A stretch of DNA of 64,000 nucleotides from Diphasiastrum complanatum. Its lineage: Eukaryota; Streptophyta; Lycopodiopsida; Lycopodiales; Lycopodiaceae. Below, piece after piece: positions 1-11,759 of this stretch. Positions within the stretch are counted from its first letter, which is position 1; each line of letters opens with the position of its first letter. The notes under the pieces are model-generated. The model was not told the DNA's origin. It saw only the letters and a list, made by a program, of their open reading frames with translations, and did no database searches. The position numbers and the translations under genes are program-made. The stretch is from NCBI GenBank assembly GCA_029204225.1, contig CM055111.1:26321540-26385539 (forward strand). Reading direction: 5' to 3'.

Positions 1-381
1 GTTGCCTGATTATTTTGTCCCCTTTTGACAATTGATAAAAGATATTCAGCAATTGTTTGGATGATTGAAGTTCTTGTTTACATGCACTGGAAATTGAATA
101 TGCTGCTAGTGAATTATAGTCGTTGAAGGTTAGAGAAGTGGTGGATCTTTCTGCAACTTGACTTCCATATAAGATTCTAGACCCACTTCCCCCAAAAGTC
201 CAAACTATTACTACCTTCCATGTTGAAATGAGCAGTATCAAGGGGAATTCAAATGCAAGGTGTAGATATTTAGCTGCTTCTTTGAAGTTTGTCATCTCAG
301 TTGGCGTTCTGTGTATGACTAAGCAGTCAAATTCATTTCAGTGTCTACTACAAGAATAAGCAGTGAAACTTTTCTTCTCAG
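1..381. other. intron/upstream part of the dCMP deaminase gene
   Basis: No exon could be recognised here. The first visible exon (from 382) starts mid-domain at the residues that precede QVGACLVSQ in this family, so the amino-terminal exons lie before the window or are too short or diverged to see. Confidence 0.5.
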
Positions 382-3300
382 ACCAGGTTGGAGCATGTCT
401 AGTGAGCCAGGATCGGGTAATTCTTGGTATGCTGAGGCTTGAACTTGTTACCATCTCTTTCCATCCTTGAAATGAACATGTCATTATGTAGTAGTTAGAT
501 TTCCTACTTACGATCAGAGTTATTGCAGGAGTTAGTTGTTATTTTTAGTAAGCTGCAAGTGTGCACATGCTTGTCCCAGCTGTTTTGAGAAGTAGAAATT
601 CTTATTTGTATTTTGCTATTTTTCTGCCTGTGTGATAGGAATTGGCTACAATGGTTTTCCTCGTGGTTGTTCTGATGATGACCTTCCTTGGTCTAAGGTT
701 GTATCAACTTCATGAGATTTTCTGGAAATGTCTCGCAACAGAGTTGTGATTAGATCAAGTAATCATGGTCCTCACCGTATGAAAGTATCTGAATGCTGGA
801 ACTGGAATGTGCAGATATCGGCTGACGGTGATCCACTGAAGACAAAATATCCGTAAGACTAGCCACTTTTTATTATTTCTGGCACATGCAATGATAGGAA
901 ACGTCATATTGAAATGGTTTTAGCAGCATTCGTTAAAAGTGCAAATTATTGTGTTTTCTTGGGAATCATTAATATTTAACTAAAATTGAATATGACTATC
1001 TCTAGTTTGCCAGCTCTAAGTATTTTTTTTTTCAATCTTGCATCCAGTTATGTTTGCCATGCGGAAGTGAATGCTATTTTAAACAAGAACCATGCTTCGG
1101 CAGCAGGGCAGGTTTTGGCTTGTCACTCATCTCTAATTTCAAACTGTCAGATTATTGCTAGTATTTGTGGTTTTCAGATATAGGACATTTGTGGCCATCT
1201 TTTATCTGCACATTCCTCTATCGTTAGATTTGTTGTGATATATGGTTTTAATGCAAAGCAAGTCCCATCTTTTTTGCATCCAGTTTCTCCACATTTTTTA
1301 TGGGCTTTTTGCTTCAACCTTGTAAGTCATATAGCTTCTGCTCTTTTCAACCCAGGACACGTTAGCTCCTGAAGTTAATCATGTATTGACTTTTCTTTGA
1401 AAATTTGCAGAGGCTTTATGTGACAATGTTTCCTTGCAATGAGTGTGCAAAAATCATCATCCAGGTATTTTGTACCTTTAACCAGCTGTTCATTGTTCAT
1501 TCCTTGCTTTTTTGAAATTGCTATGAGAATCCTGTATGTGTTGAACACCTAGATTTGTAGTCAAAGCTTTAACTCATATTCTTTTACAAATTTTTTAAGT
1601 AAAAAATTGTTTCTACCAGGCTGGAATTGCTGAAGTGATATATTATGTAGACAAAGGACATACAAACAAAGATGGTTCGTTGTCTCGAGATTCAGCATAT
1701 GCTGCATCTAAAAAGCTTCTAGCTATGGCAGGCATAAAGGTAAGTAGCAACATTGTTTTAGTTTTACGTTGCAGCACGTAAAAAACAATGTTTGACAGCA
1801 TTGTTTTGGTCTAGTAAATCCAAATCAGGTTCAATTGAAAATTGAAGTTAGGGCTTGTTGGCCAATAATTACTTTTGGATCTCTAAGATCCCGCCAGTTG
1901 ATTTGGGGTCCAACTTGCTCGTTGGAAGGAGTGTTGCTAGTGGACATTCCACCCACCCTAATGGGAGTCCTTATTTTATAGGAATACTGTTAAAGCGGTC
2001 CTCATTTGATAACTAATTGTCATCTTCAAGGGAGAATACAAAGAGTTTTTTTCCTTTTTTGTGAATTTCTTCGTCATTCATGTCGGTTTTGCCAAAATTT
2101 ATGCTCCGCAGGATATTACCTGTATCGTTATCGATATATCTTGTGATTCAACATAGTATTATATGTTATCAAAAATGTGCTATTTGGGTATGCTAAATTC
2201 TTTTTCATCACATATATGATTTGATCAAATATAAGTAAATAACATTTTGCTCTCACATAATATCCTTCTCTGAAGGTAAATCAAATCTTTGCTTTAATGG
2301 GAAGGTCAAATGTATCATGAGAATTGAGAACATCTATAAAAAGCATAGTATTGGTGAAACACCTTTCCCTGCCCTTTTGGCTGGGAAACACGTTTCCCAG
2401 CATATCGCGTTTCCCCGAACATGGGAAACCCCCCCTGGGAAACGGTCGTTTCCCAATCAGGGAAACGCGTTTCCCTGATGGGAAATGTTCATTTCCCAGA
2501 ACACCTTTTGTTGGGAAACGGTTTTTTTAAGCCTTAAAGAATGACCCAGAATGCTGCAAGGAATTATTTCTGCCTGAAAATGGATGGAATCTCACCTGAA
2601 GTAGTCGGAATCCTGCTGGGGGGTCTGCCACAAACTTTTTTTCAGACTCGAGCTGGAAACAATCATGATTTTGACTAGAAACGCTCTTTCTCAGAAAACA
2701 GGATCGCTGGACAGCAAGTTACGTTTTTTCTCATAACTTTTGCTACAAGAATCTTCTATAGTATCTAGATTCTAAATTATGTTTCTCAATAAGTCCCTTG
2801 TATGGCTACTTCTTGTTGGTTCTTATTTGGTTCTTATTGGCCCTCTTATTAGTATAGTTTATCTAAGTTAACAATTTCCTCTCTATTCTAAGATAAATAA
2901 GTGGGTACACCCATGATGCATGCTATTGTTGTGATTCGAAAGGTTGACTCTGTTCCTTTCTCACAACTATCGAGAGTGGCGCAATATGAGTATCAATTTC
3001 TTTGATGCGTGGGCAGCTGTGTGATAGAGATGTCTTGATTCTATTTGACATTGGGTTCTCACATAACGTTATTACTCTGCTTTGAATATGGTTAAGAGTG
3101 AGCACACATACGAGTACACAGTTGAAATGGCTCTGGGAAAGGTTGCGGAAGTTTGGGATGCCAGGGTTGTGGCTATATACCTCAAACCATTCAAAGCTAT
3201 GTTGAGGAGTTGGATTTTGAGATAACGTGTTTGGCTCGTTTCGATGTGTTGCTTGGAACCTATTGGCATGTGGCTAGGAAACCTTACCTTATATCACTTG

Positions 3301-5723
3301 TGATACTCAATTGTACAAGTTTCAGTATGTTGGTAGGATCCATTCTTGTGTGACGAGCTTGATATGCCTCCGAAACCTTTGATCGCAACGACGTAGTTTC
3401 GTAAGGTTCACTGTAAGTGTATGTATGTTTGTTTTTTGTTCAATATGCCAATTTTTGCTTGTAAAAATGATGTGTTTCAAGAACAAACTAATCTTACTAA
3501 GAACCTAGATCATTAGATTAAGGAGGAGTTTATAGATGTGTTCATTGATGAACTTCCATCTGCTTTACCCCCTAAGAGAAATGTGGAACATAAGATTGAG
3601 TTCATCCTTGGATCATTTCTTATGAATAGACCACCTTATAGAATGAGTCTTAATGAGGAGGAAGAGGTAATAAGCATGATCAAAGAATATCCCGCCAAGG
3701 GCAGGTAAGACCTAGCTTCTCTCCCTGGTCCTCTTTGATCATTCTTGTTAAGAAGAAGGATGGGTCTTGGAGGATGTGTGTCGATTATCGAGGCTTGAAC
3801 AAGATAACTCTTAAGCATCGATATTCTATGCCACATATAGACGATCTTTTAGATGCCGTTCATGGTGCTACAATGTTTAGCAAGATTGACAAAGAGTGGT
3901 TACCATCAAGTAAGAGTTTGTGAAGAGGGATGTACATAAGACTGCATTCCCAACTTTTTTTGGACACTATGAATTTTTAGTTAAGTAGAGCCCCTGCAAC
4001 ATTTATGATGTTGATGAACGATTTGTTCTCAAACCATTTATGAGCAAGTTTGTGGTTATTTTTGGTGATGACATACTTGTTTACAGTTGCAGTGATGTCG
4101 CACATGCGCTGTGAACTTTGAGAGAAAACATATTATTTGCTAATAATAAAAAGATAAATATCATATGTCGGTTTTATAGTGTTAGCAGATGGGATAGAAG
4201 TAGATCCTAAGAATGTAGTTGTTCTTCTTGCTTGGCCTATCTGTACCTACAAACTTGACAACAGTAAGAGGCTTTTTTGGATTAGCTGTGTTTTATCGTT
4301 AAAGTGTGAAAAATTATTCACATGTAACTGCACAAGTAAGTATAGCAGTAAAGTTTTGATGCTTTGAAACAAGCTATAGCTGACTTTGTCACATCAAAGA
4401 TTGTTCACTCTCAAAAAGCATTTGTCATAGAAACGGATGTGAGTAATATTGCCTTTGGAACAGTTCTGATGCAAGAGGGTACGCCTGTGGTCTTTGAGAG
4501 CAAACCTTGCACAGAAGAATTATCCAACTCACGAGGAGCTTTATGCTAGAGCTCACGCTTTAAAGGCATGGAGGCATTATTTGTATGGTGCACAATTTTA
4601 TGAGTACATCCACCATGACACTTTGAGATATTTCGGCAACCAGTCAAGACCTAAGAGGTCGTCAAGCCAGGTCACATGGAGATTTGGTTCAAGAAAAGTG
4701 CCAAAAATCATGTGATCAATGCATTATCTTGTATATTGTATTAGATGTCTTTTGTGGTCATTGAAAATGACTGAATTCTTGAGATCAAACAAGCTCAATA
4801 AGAAGATCCTCATCAGAGATGCATATGGAATTTACCCGGAACGCTGTTCAAGAACGTTTTTTTTTTTTTCATTATGGGTCTCAAGAGTAGGAAATTGTGG
4901 GGGATTTGATGGCAGTTTCTTGAAATTTTTTTGAACACTACAGGGATCCTATTTTTGAACACTACAGGGACCCTACTTTTGTTAGATAGTGTTAACTGTA
5001 TTAGTCTAATTTTTGCTTGAAATTGTGCAAATCCTTTCTGCTGGATGTCTGGCAAATTATTTTGAGACTTTGCTTTTTACAACAAAAAAACAGTATATAA
5101 AATTTAATATACTTTGTTTATAATATGTATAACACTCATACCTATTGTTAATGCACATAAAAAAAAAGAATTATAAATGCGTTCCAGACAGTGTTCCGCT
5201 GTCCGGCGTGCTACTGTTCTGGAACAGTATAGGCCCCGGAATGCGTTCCAGGGCAACTGAGATCCTCATTGTAAGGAAATTGTGAGAGAGGCAAATATAG
5301 TTTTTCTATTTCTACCATGTTTCCTGTTTTTACTAGTATTATATGATCTTCATTTTTTGGTCAAGTTCAAGTTTAATCTTTGGTAAACGGTCAACTTTAT
5401 CTCCAGGGAATGAATTTTACACGATGGTTCTTAATTTTTGTACTCGTCAGTTTTGTGTCATTGAAGTTCGACGTGTCATGACCGTTAGATCACTGTATAC
5501 ATTCACAATCTTGTTGTGGACTGCAATGGAGTTCTCAAATTTTTTAACTTGTGGGAACACTTTTGCATAAACAGTTACAGAGTGGGTGACAAGCTGGAAT
5601 GTGATTAGACGTGCCTGTAGAACTTAGCTTCTTCTATTCATATCTGTAACTTACCGAGAGTTTTGTCTGCAGGTATGGCGACATGAACCTGTAGCACAGT
5701 GCATAGTACTTGAATTCAAGTAA
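382..5723 (+). CDS. DCTD: dCMP (deoxycytidylate) deaminase, 3' part, seven exons visible
   Basis: Converts dCMP to dUMP, supplying substrate for thymidylate synthase. Exons read as 382-426, 639-697, 815-852, 1048-1111, 1411-1464, 1620-1739 and 5673-5723, all with GT-AG introns and consistent phase, giving about 142 codons to the TAA at 5721. The protein shows [22 protein letters not shown], the zinc-binding and catalytic CHAEVNA, and the PCNEC zinc motif followed by AKIII, in the order and spacing of the dCMP deaminase family; known plant proteins are somewhat over 200 residues, so the N terminus is missing from the window. The tail [16 protein letters not shown] matches the usual family C-terminal position. 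No stop or frameshift is seen, so the gene is probably functional. The last intron (1740-5672, 3.9 kb) carries a dead Gypsy element and hairpin repeats. Family assignment is firm; exon edges are inferred from splice signals. Confidence 0.9.
2381..2498. repeat. cluster of four GGGAAAC/GTTTCCC hairpins
   Basis: Four back-to-back inverted repeats: 2381-2400 (arms CTGGGAAAC, 2-base spacer), about 2435-2455 (arms TGGGAAACG), 2457-2478 (perfect 22-base palindrome, half-site TCAGGGAAACG) and 2479-2498 (arms TGGGAAATG). Single GGGAAAC units continue to about 2522. Origin unknown. Confidence 0.85.
2900..4720 (+). pseudogene. Ty3/Gypsy pol remnant (protease?-RT-RNase H)
   Basis: A decayed Gypsy polyprotein lies in the host gene's last intron, same strand. 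Around 3530-3700 the translation shows the linker before RT ([11 protein letters not shown], then RPPYRMS). 3735-3900 reads [20 protein letters not shown] and FSKID, the RT core. 3945-4100 carries remnants of [14 protein letters not shown] and a degraded FGDDILVYS (normally xxDDILVYS with the catalytic aspartates). 4390-4660 reads [13 protein letters not shown], then [20 protein letters not shown], typical of Gypsy RNase H. A possible protease patch ([10 protein letters not shown]) lies near 3236. Frames switch repeatedly and stops interrupt every domain. No LTRs or integrase could be identified, so this is an old fragment. Confidence 0.85.
4929..4976. repeat. short tandem duplication
   Basis: Two adjacent copies of a unit starting TTTTGAACACTACAGGGA, differing by one base near the end. 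Confidence 0.7.
5185..5262. repeat. GGAAC/GTTCC-rich imperfect palindromes
   Basis: Repeated GTTCCAG, GTTCTGGAAC and GGAATGCGTTCC motifs form imperfect inverted repeats. They resemble in style, but not sequence, the cluster at 2381-2498. Confidence 0.5.
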
Positions 5724-5998
5724 AGGCATCAATTCAACTGCTAATCTTAAACAGTGCAACATGCAAGAAATCCTTCATCCTGGGCATGGCGTCCAGGAGA
5801 CTAAGTTGAAAGTTTTGAATGACTTTTGTCTCTGAATGTTCTGATTCTTCTTGCAAGGTCTCTTGGGAAGTGCAACGGATGCATGTAATACCATCAAATA
5901 AGTCAATTTTTTTGGATGTTCTTATTTATTAAATTGTTCATGGTCCATAGACCACAACACCCCCCGTCCCCCCCCCCCCAAACACACAAAAACACAGA

Positions 5999-6000
<2 letters not shown>
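5724..6000 (+). other. 3' flank / probable 3' UTR of dCMP deaminase
   Basis: Follows the stop codon; no coding signal. Weak AAATAA-type motifs near 5896 could serve polyadenylation but no site is certain. Confidence 0.4.

Positions 6001-6047
<47 letters not shown>
6001..6047. repeat. (CT)n microsatellite
   Basis: Uninterrupted CT repeat, 47 bases. Confidence 0.98.
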
Positions 6048-6050
<3 letters not shown>

Positions 6051-7223
6051 CACATGCCAAAAGGTGGGAGCCTGGAGGAAAAGACTTGGACAAATCATAG
6101 GGGGGCTTGTCCACCTGAATTCATTGACTTGGTTTTACTCAAAGCACTGTGGTCAACCTATTTGCCTATAAAGGTTGCACCTAAATTTTATACCATTTAC
6201 CTTATTGAACGGTTTAATACACTAAAAAAGTCCTTTTTTTTTCGTCTTTTCTTTCCAACTGTTTTTTGCTCTCTAATTATTTTTTCAATTTGGAATCGCA
6301 ATCTATTACTAATTTTTGCACAATCTAATATGACAAATGGCCCAATTAACATCCAGTTCTATCCACTAGAAAGTTTGATCTCGTTCGAACTCTTCGCAAT
6401 TGGCAAATGATTGCCCAAAAGTGCGGTTTTCAAAAACTACTAATCCTTCGTTGCTAATAGAATATATATATATATGTGATGAATTTGTAAGTGGCATTAT
6501 ATCTATTGATGTTGTAGGGGCTACTTTTATACTGAGAGGAGTGACACTAATTATTATCGAATACCCTTTGCCTACCAATAATAAGTGTTGTACCAATGAC
6601 TAAACATGATGACATTCCTGAGTCATTGTTGTTCAACCCAGGGTATCCCGACCAACCAAATGATACAAGATTTTTCACATCATAGATAATGAATTGTGAG
6701 CTTTTTGTAAATATTTAAATCACATCATATTTTGCATGGATGTAGATGCTACAATATCAATAAACATAGTATCAATTAATTTTGGACTTTTTAAAAAAAT
6801 TTTGGACTATTTTTAGGATGTGGCAGCTCCACCCACCATGGCGGGTGGAGACTCCCAAGAGAAAGGTAAAAAAAAAGAAAACGAATTTTTTCTTCTCTAA
6901 AAAATTCATTTTTTTTGTTCTTTTCGTTTTTATATTTATTTATTTATTTTATTATGGGAGGCTCTACTCATCACGGTGGGTGGACACCTCCCACACCTTT
7001 AACATATATATCATAATATATACAACAATTTTTGTGTACACCCATGCATATGCATGAGGTGAGAGGATGTATGGGACGTGCACATGGCATACATCCTCTT
7101 TTGACACACTTTGTAATTGTAAGTTTCTGTTTGTATGGGGAGGGTGCATTCTCCCATATATATGTACATTTAGCCTATAAAAAATTCTCTCCTTCCCTCA
7201 TAAAAGTTTTTGTTTTTGTTTTG
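6048..7223. other. AT-rich intergenic DNA with small hairpins
   Basis: No gene recognised. A near-perfect hairpin at 6828-6849 (arms TCCACCC/GGGTGGA) has a related GGTGGGTGGA-type segment at about 6976-6985, suggesting remnants of a small inverted-repeat element. A short (TA)n run lies near 6462. Confidence 0.5.
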
Positions 7224-7236
7224 TTTTTTTTTTTTT

Positions 7237-7270
<34 letters not shown>
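7224..7270. repeat. compound microsatellite (T)n(CT)n(CA)n
   Basis: T run about 7224-7237, CT repeats to about 7252, CA repeats to 7270. It directly abuts the heptamer field. Confidence 0.95.
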
Positions 7271-7271
7271 T

Positions 7272-8450
7272 AAGGGGCAACAACTAAGGACCAAAGATTA
7301 AGGATTAAGGGTAAAGGGCCAAGAGCCAAGGGTTAAGGGTTAAGGTCCAAGGGAAAGAGGTTTAGGGCCAACGGGCAATGGCTAAGGGCTAAGGGCCAAG
7401 GACCAAGGGCTAAAGGCCAAAAGTTAAGAGTTAAGAGCCGAAGGCCCCGGGCCAGGGGCCAAGGGTTAAGGCCCAAGGGCCAGGTGCTATGGGCCAATGG
7501 TGAAAGGCCAAGTGTCTAGGGCCAAGGCCAAGGGTTTAGGGTTTAGGGTCAGGAACCAAGGGTTAAGATCCAAGGGCCAAGGGTTAAAGACTAAGAGACA
7601 AGGGCTAAGGATGAAGGGTGAATGGCCAATGGTAAAGGACAAATGACAAGGGACAAGGGAGAATGATTTAGGGTTTAGGGTTTAGGGCTAGGGGTTTATG
7701 GTTTAGGGCTAAGGGTTTAGGGTTTAAGATTTAGAATTTAGAATTTAGAATTTAGGGGTAAGGGCTTAGATTAAGGGCCATGGGTTTAGGATTTAGGATT
7801 TAGGGCTTAAGGCTAAGTGCTAAGGACTTAGGGTTTAAGGCTAAGGGTGAAGGATTTATGATTTAGGAATTAGGATTTAGGGTTTAGAATTTAGGGCTAA
7901 GGGGGTTTAGGGTTTAGGGTTAAGGGCCAAGGGTTTAGGATTTAGATTTTAGGGTTTAGGGTTTAGGGCTTAGGGCTTACAATTTAGGGCTAAAGCCTTC
8001 GGGTTTAGGATTTAAGGTTTAGGGTTTAGGGTTTAGGGCTAAGAGTTAAGGGTTAAGGGTTAGGGCTAAGGATTTAGGGTTTAGGGTTCAGGGTAAAAGA
8101 CTAAAGGACAAGGATTAAGGACCAAGGGTTAAGGGTTAAGGGCCAAGGGCCAAGATAGAAGGACAAAGGGCCAAGGGTTAAGGACCAAGGGCTAGGCGCT
8201 AAGGGCCAAGAGAGAGAAAGGAGATAAGGACCAAGGGGTAAGAGCGAGGGGCCAAGAGATAAGGACCAAGGATTAAGGGTCATGGGCCAAGATAGAAGGA
8301 CCAAGGGCCAAGACAAAGGGGCAAGGATTAAGGACCAAGGGCCGAGATAAGGAGATAGGACTAAGGGTTAAGGGCCAAGGGCCAAGATACAAGGACCAAG
8401 AGCCAAGACGAAGGGCCAAGGGTTAAGGACGAAGGGCTAAGGGCTAAGAG
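7272..8450. repeat. degenerate telomere-like heptamer field, left block
   Basis: Seven-base periodic DNA. Runs of the plant telomere unit TTTAGGG occur, for example around 7670-7720 and 7950-8090. They grade into variants such as TAAGGGC, CAAGGGT and TAAGGAC that dominate both edges (7272-7540, 8090-8450). The G-rich strand is the plus strand throughout. This is an interstitial telomere-like block, not a chromosome end, because ordinary sequence lies on both sides. Confidence 0.92.
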
Positions 8451-9948
8451 AGAAAGAAAGAAAGAAAGAAAGCTTTATTAATGTCTTTTCCATGCCAAAA
8501 GGCATATAAGACTGAAGAGGTAGTACAACCGAGTAAATGGAACTCGGATGGGACAGTGCTGTCAACAGAAAACTAGACTAAAACTAAAACGTAAAACATA
8601 AATCGCTATGTAAAGAAAGTTCATCTCTCACACAGGAGAGGAAATAAATGGCCGTTGTTCAAAACATCTCTCACATAGGAGAGAGAGAAGAATATGAAAT
8701 TTTAAGTTTTGCAATTTTAACCAAGACCGGGCGTCCATCTCGAAAGAGAGTCCGGAAACCATTGGCCTTAGCATCTGCGATGATTTTCTTTCTCTCAGTC
8801 CATTGAATGGGCGTCCAAGTCTTCATCCATAAAAATAGTAGACCCCTTTAGGCAGCCTCTTTTACGCAAAACCTTTTGACGAAGCAAAGCATCTTTGAAT
8901 CGCAGAAACACTGTAATGGGTTGGAGCTTACCCATCCAAGCAGCAGATATGACATCCTCTTTGAGACCAAAGAGGGAATGAATAAAAGCATTTGCCTCAG
9001 CCACGAGGTCCTTACCCACAAAAGAAGCTCTCCTAACCTTGACATTGAGGGCCTTGAGATCTCGTTTTTTATGTTTTTGAATAGATTCAGAAATAACCTG
9101 CTTAGAACCCTTGAGCACGTCGGCCTAAGAACTCTTCGATTGCTGAAGTTGCTGCTCCAAGGAGTGAACCCGTTCTTGCAGCTGCTTTGACTTGTCTTCT
9201 GAATTTGCATTGCTGCTTCCTTCTTCTTCCAGTTCATTCTTGAGGTAAGTAACATCAACCTCAAGAATGCCAACTTTGCCCTGTAGGGCTAAGATCGTAT
9301 TCTCCAGAGTGGAGATTTGGAATGCTTGTTTCTTGATGATCGCAAGCAAGGATGCATTGTCCTCATGAAGGGAATCAATGATACAGGGGAAACCAGATAA
9401 AAATTCAGCTGAAAGAGACGGACAATGGGGGGGATGAAGATAAAGGGGTGAAAGAGGGAGAGGAAGAAAGAGTAGAGGGGGGTAGTGGCGTAGGAGAAGA
9501 GGTGGAGCTTGCGAGAGTGGAGGGTAGGGGCGAGGGAGAGGAAGCAGGAGAGGGAGGGGGCAAGGTAAAGGGATTTGGAGCTGTAGTAGGGATGGCTGAG
9601 AAGACAAAGGGAGAAGGGGGAGAGGTTTTCTTCCCCTTCCGATTCACAGATTGCCAATCAGTCATAGTACCCCAGCTAGATACAAGATTAATGAGGGAAA
9701 AGGGGTAGAGGAAAGGCAAAAGGACAGACAATGGCAGGTAGCGATGACAGATGAGAGGGACAGGTATGGCAGGTCAGGTAGTGATGGGAGGGAAGCTATG
9801 TCAGGGTAGCGATGGAGGGCCAGCAATGGCAGGGTAGCGATGGAGGGCCAATGACAGTAGAGCAGCGAGCAGCAATAGCAAGGCATCAGCAGCAGGGCGC
9901 CATCGCAGGAGGGAGGAGGGAGGGAGGAGAAGGCGCGCTGCTGCCATC

Positions 9949-9950
<2 letters not shown>
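8451..9950 (-). mobile_element. ORF1-only non-LTR retroelement inside the heptamer field
   Basis: A minus-strand insertion separates the two heptamer blocks. Its 3' end (left) shows AATAAA (complement of 8474-8479) followed closely by a (CTTT)n tail at 8451-8473, the layout expected of a non-LTR element or retrocopy. Its 5' side (right) runs into the (GA)n tract at 9951. The only coding content is an ORF1-like protein; no endonuclease or reverse transcriptase is present. Target-site duplications cannot be judged because the flanks are repetitive. Confidence 0.7.
8708..9665 (-). pseudogene. LINE-like ORF1 protein with coiled coil and RRM-like region
   Basis: Reading starts at the ATG complementary to 9663-9665 (MTDWQSVNRKGKK) and passes a long Pro/Ser-rich stretch. 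A frameshift near 9420 leads into a coiled-coil segment (about 9400-9130: LHEDNASLLAIIKKQAF, then QLQERVHSLEQQLQQ). An in-frame TAG near 9124 follows. The C-terminal half contains FVGKDLVAEANAFI, ITVFLRFKDALLRQKVL, KGSTIFMDEDLDAHS and, after a frameshift near 8800, DWTERKKIIADAKANGFR and LFRDGRPGLG. That order (coiled coil, RRM-like fold, eDl/R-K-rich tail) is characteristic of L1-type ORF1 RNA-binding proteins. Three disruptions make it a pseudogene. The ORF1 identity is inferred from domain layout, not a database hit. Confidence 0.65.

Positions 9951-10037
<87 letters not shown>
9951..10037. repeat. (GA)n microsatellite, 87 bases
   Basis: Uninterrupted GA repeat marking the right edge of the ORF1 element before the heptamer field resumes. 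Confidence 0.98.
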
Positions 10038-10039
<2 letters not shown>

Positions 10040-11759
10040 AAGTTCCAATGGCCAAGGGTCACAGGTTGAGGACTAAGGGACAAGAACTAAGGGCTAAGGA
10101 CCAAGGACTAAGGGCTAAGGACAACGGTTAAGGACCAAGGGTTAAGAGCGAAGGGCTAACAACTAAGGCTAAGGGCCAAGGGTTAAGGACTAAGAGCTAA
10201 GCGCTAAGGGATAAGAGCTAAGGGCCAATGGTCAAGGATCAAGGGCTAAGGGCCAAGCATTAAGGACCAAGGGTTAAGGGCCAAGGGCCAAGACGAAGGG
10301 CCAAGAGCTAAGGGCCAAGAGCGAAGGGCTAAGACTTAAGTTTCAATGGCCAAGGACCAAGCTGGGTTGAGGACTAAGGGACAAAAGCTAAGGACTAAGG
10401 ACTAAGGGCTAGGAGAGAGAGAGAGAGGAGATAAGGACTAAGAGTTAAGAGTGAAGGGCCAAGAGTTCAATTTTATTGGCCAAGGGCCAAGAGTTGAGGA
10501 CTAAGGGACTAGAGCTAGGGGCTAAGGGCCAAGAGTTAAGGACCAAGGGTTAAGAGCGAAGGGCTAAGAGTTAAGGTCCAAGGGTTTAGGGCCAAGGACC
10601 AAGAGTTAAGGACCGAGGGCTAAAGTTAAGGTCCAAGAACCAAGGATTTAAGGTTTATGGTTTAAAGTTTAGTATTTAGGGATTAGGTTTAAAGGCCAAG
10701 GGCTAAGAGTTAAGGTCCAAGGATCAATGATAAAGGGTTTATGGTTTAGGGTTTAGGATTTAGGGTTTAGGTTTAGAGCTAGGGGTTCAGGGTTTAGGAT
10801 TTAGGGCTAAGGGCTTAGGGTTAATTGTTTAGCGTTTAGGGCCAAGAGTTTAGAGTTTAGGGTTTAGGGCTTAGGGCTTAGGATTTAGGGCTAAGGGATT
10901 AGGGATTAGGGTTTAGGCTTTAGGCTTTAGGATTTATGGCTAAGGGCTTAGGTTTAAGATTTAGGGTTTAGGGTTTAGGGTTTAGGATTTAGGGCTAAGG
11001 GCTTAGGGTTTAGGATTTAGGGCTAAGGGCTTAGGGTTTAGGGCCAAGGGTTTAGGGTTTAGCGTTTAGGATTAGGGCTAAGCTTTTACGATTTAGGATT
11101 TAGGGTTTAGGGTTAAGGGCCAAGGGCTAAGAGTTTAGGTCCACCAAGGATCAACGGTTTAGGGCTAAGGGTTAAAGGCCAAGGGTTAAGGACCAACGAT
11201 TAAGGGTTAAGGGCCAAGGGCGAAGCACTAAGGGCCAATGGTGAAAGGCCAAGGGCTAGGACGAAGGACGAAAGGCCAAAGTTCAAGGACTAAGGGCAAA
11301 GGATTAAAGGACAAAGATTAAAGACCAAGGGTTAAGGGCCAAGATAGACGGACGAAGGGCTAAGGGCTAAGGGCCAAGAGAGAGAAAGGAGATAAGGACC
11401 AATGGGTAAGTGCAAGGGGCCATGAGTTAAGTTTCAGTGGCCAAGGCCCAAGGGAGAACGTAAGGGACAAGAGCTAAGGGCTAAGGGCCAAGGACCAAGG
11501 GATAAGGGCCAAAGATTAAGGACCAAGGGTTAAGTGCAAAGGGCTAAGCGTTAATGTCCAAGGACCAAGGTCTAAGGGCTAAGGGATAAGAGCTAAGGGC
11601 CAAGAGTCAAGGATAAATGGCTAAGGGCCAAGGATTAAAGGACAAGGGTTAAGGACCAAGGGTTAAGGGCCAAGGGAGAAGGACGAAGGGCCAAGAGCTA
11701 AGGGTCAAGGTTTAAGAGTTAAGGTCCAAGGGCCAAAGGTCTAAGGGTTAAGGGCCAAG

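Larger units (their letters stand above)
1740..5672 (+). other. long last intron of dCMP deaminase, filled with repeats
   Basis: Donor GTAAGT at 1740 and acceptor CTGCAG at 5667-5672. It holds a GGGAAAC hairpin cluster (2381-2498), a degraded Gypsy pol (about 2900-4720), a short tandem duplication (4929-4976) and AT-rich filler. 1740-2340 and 4980-5672 hold nothing coding that I recognise. Confidence 0.8.

Noticed and set aside
5916-6410. 164-codon plus-strand open frame
   Set aside because: Runs through a (CT)n tract and AT-rich DNA with no domain; likely chance.
9812-10083. Open frames through the (GA)n tract on both strands
   Set aside because: They only encode RE or LS dipeptides from the microsatellite; no coding evidence.
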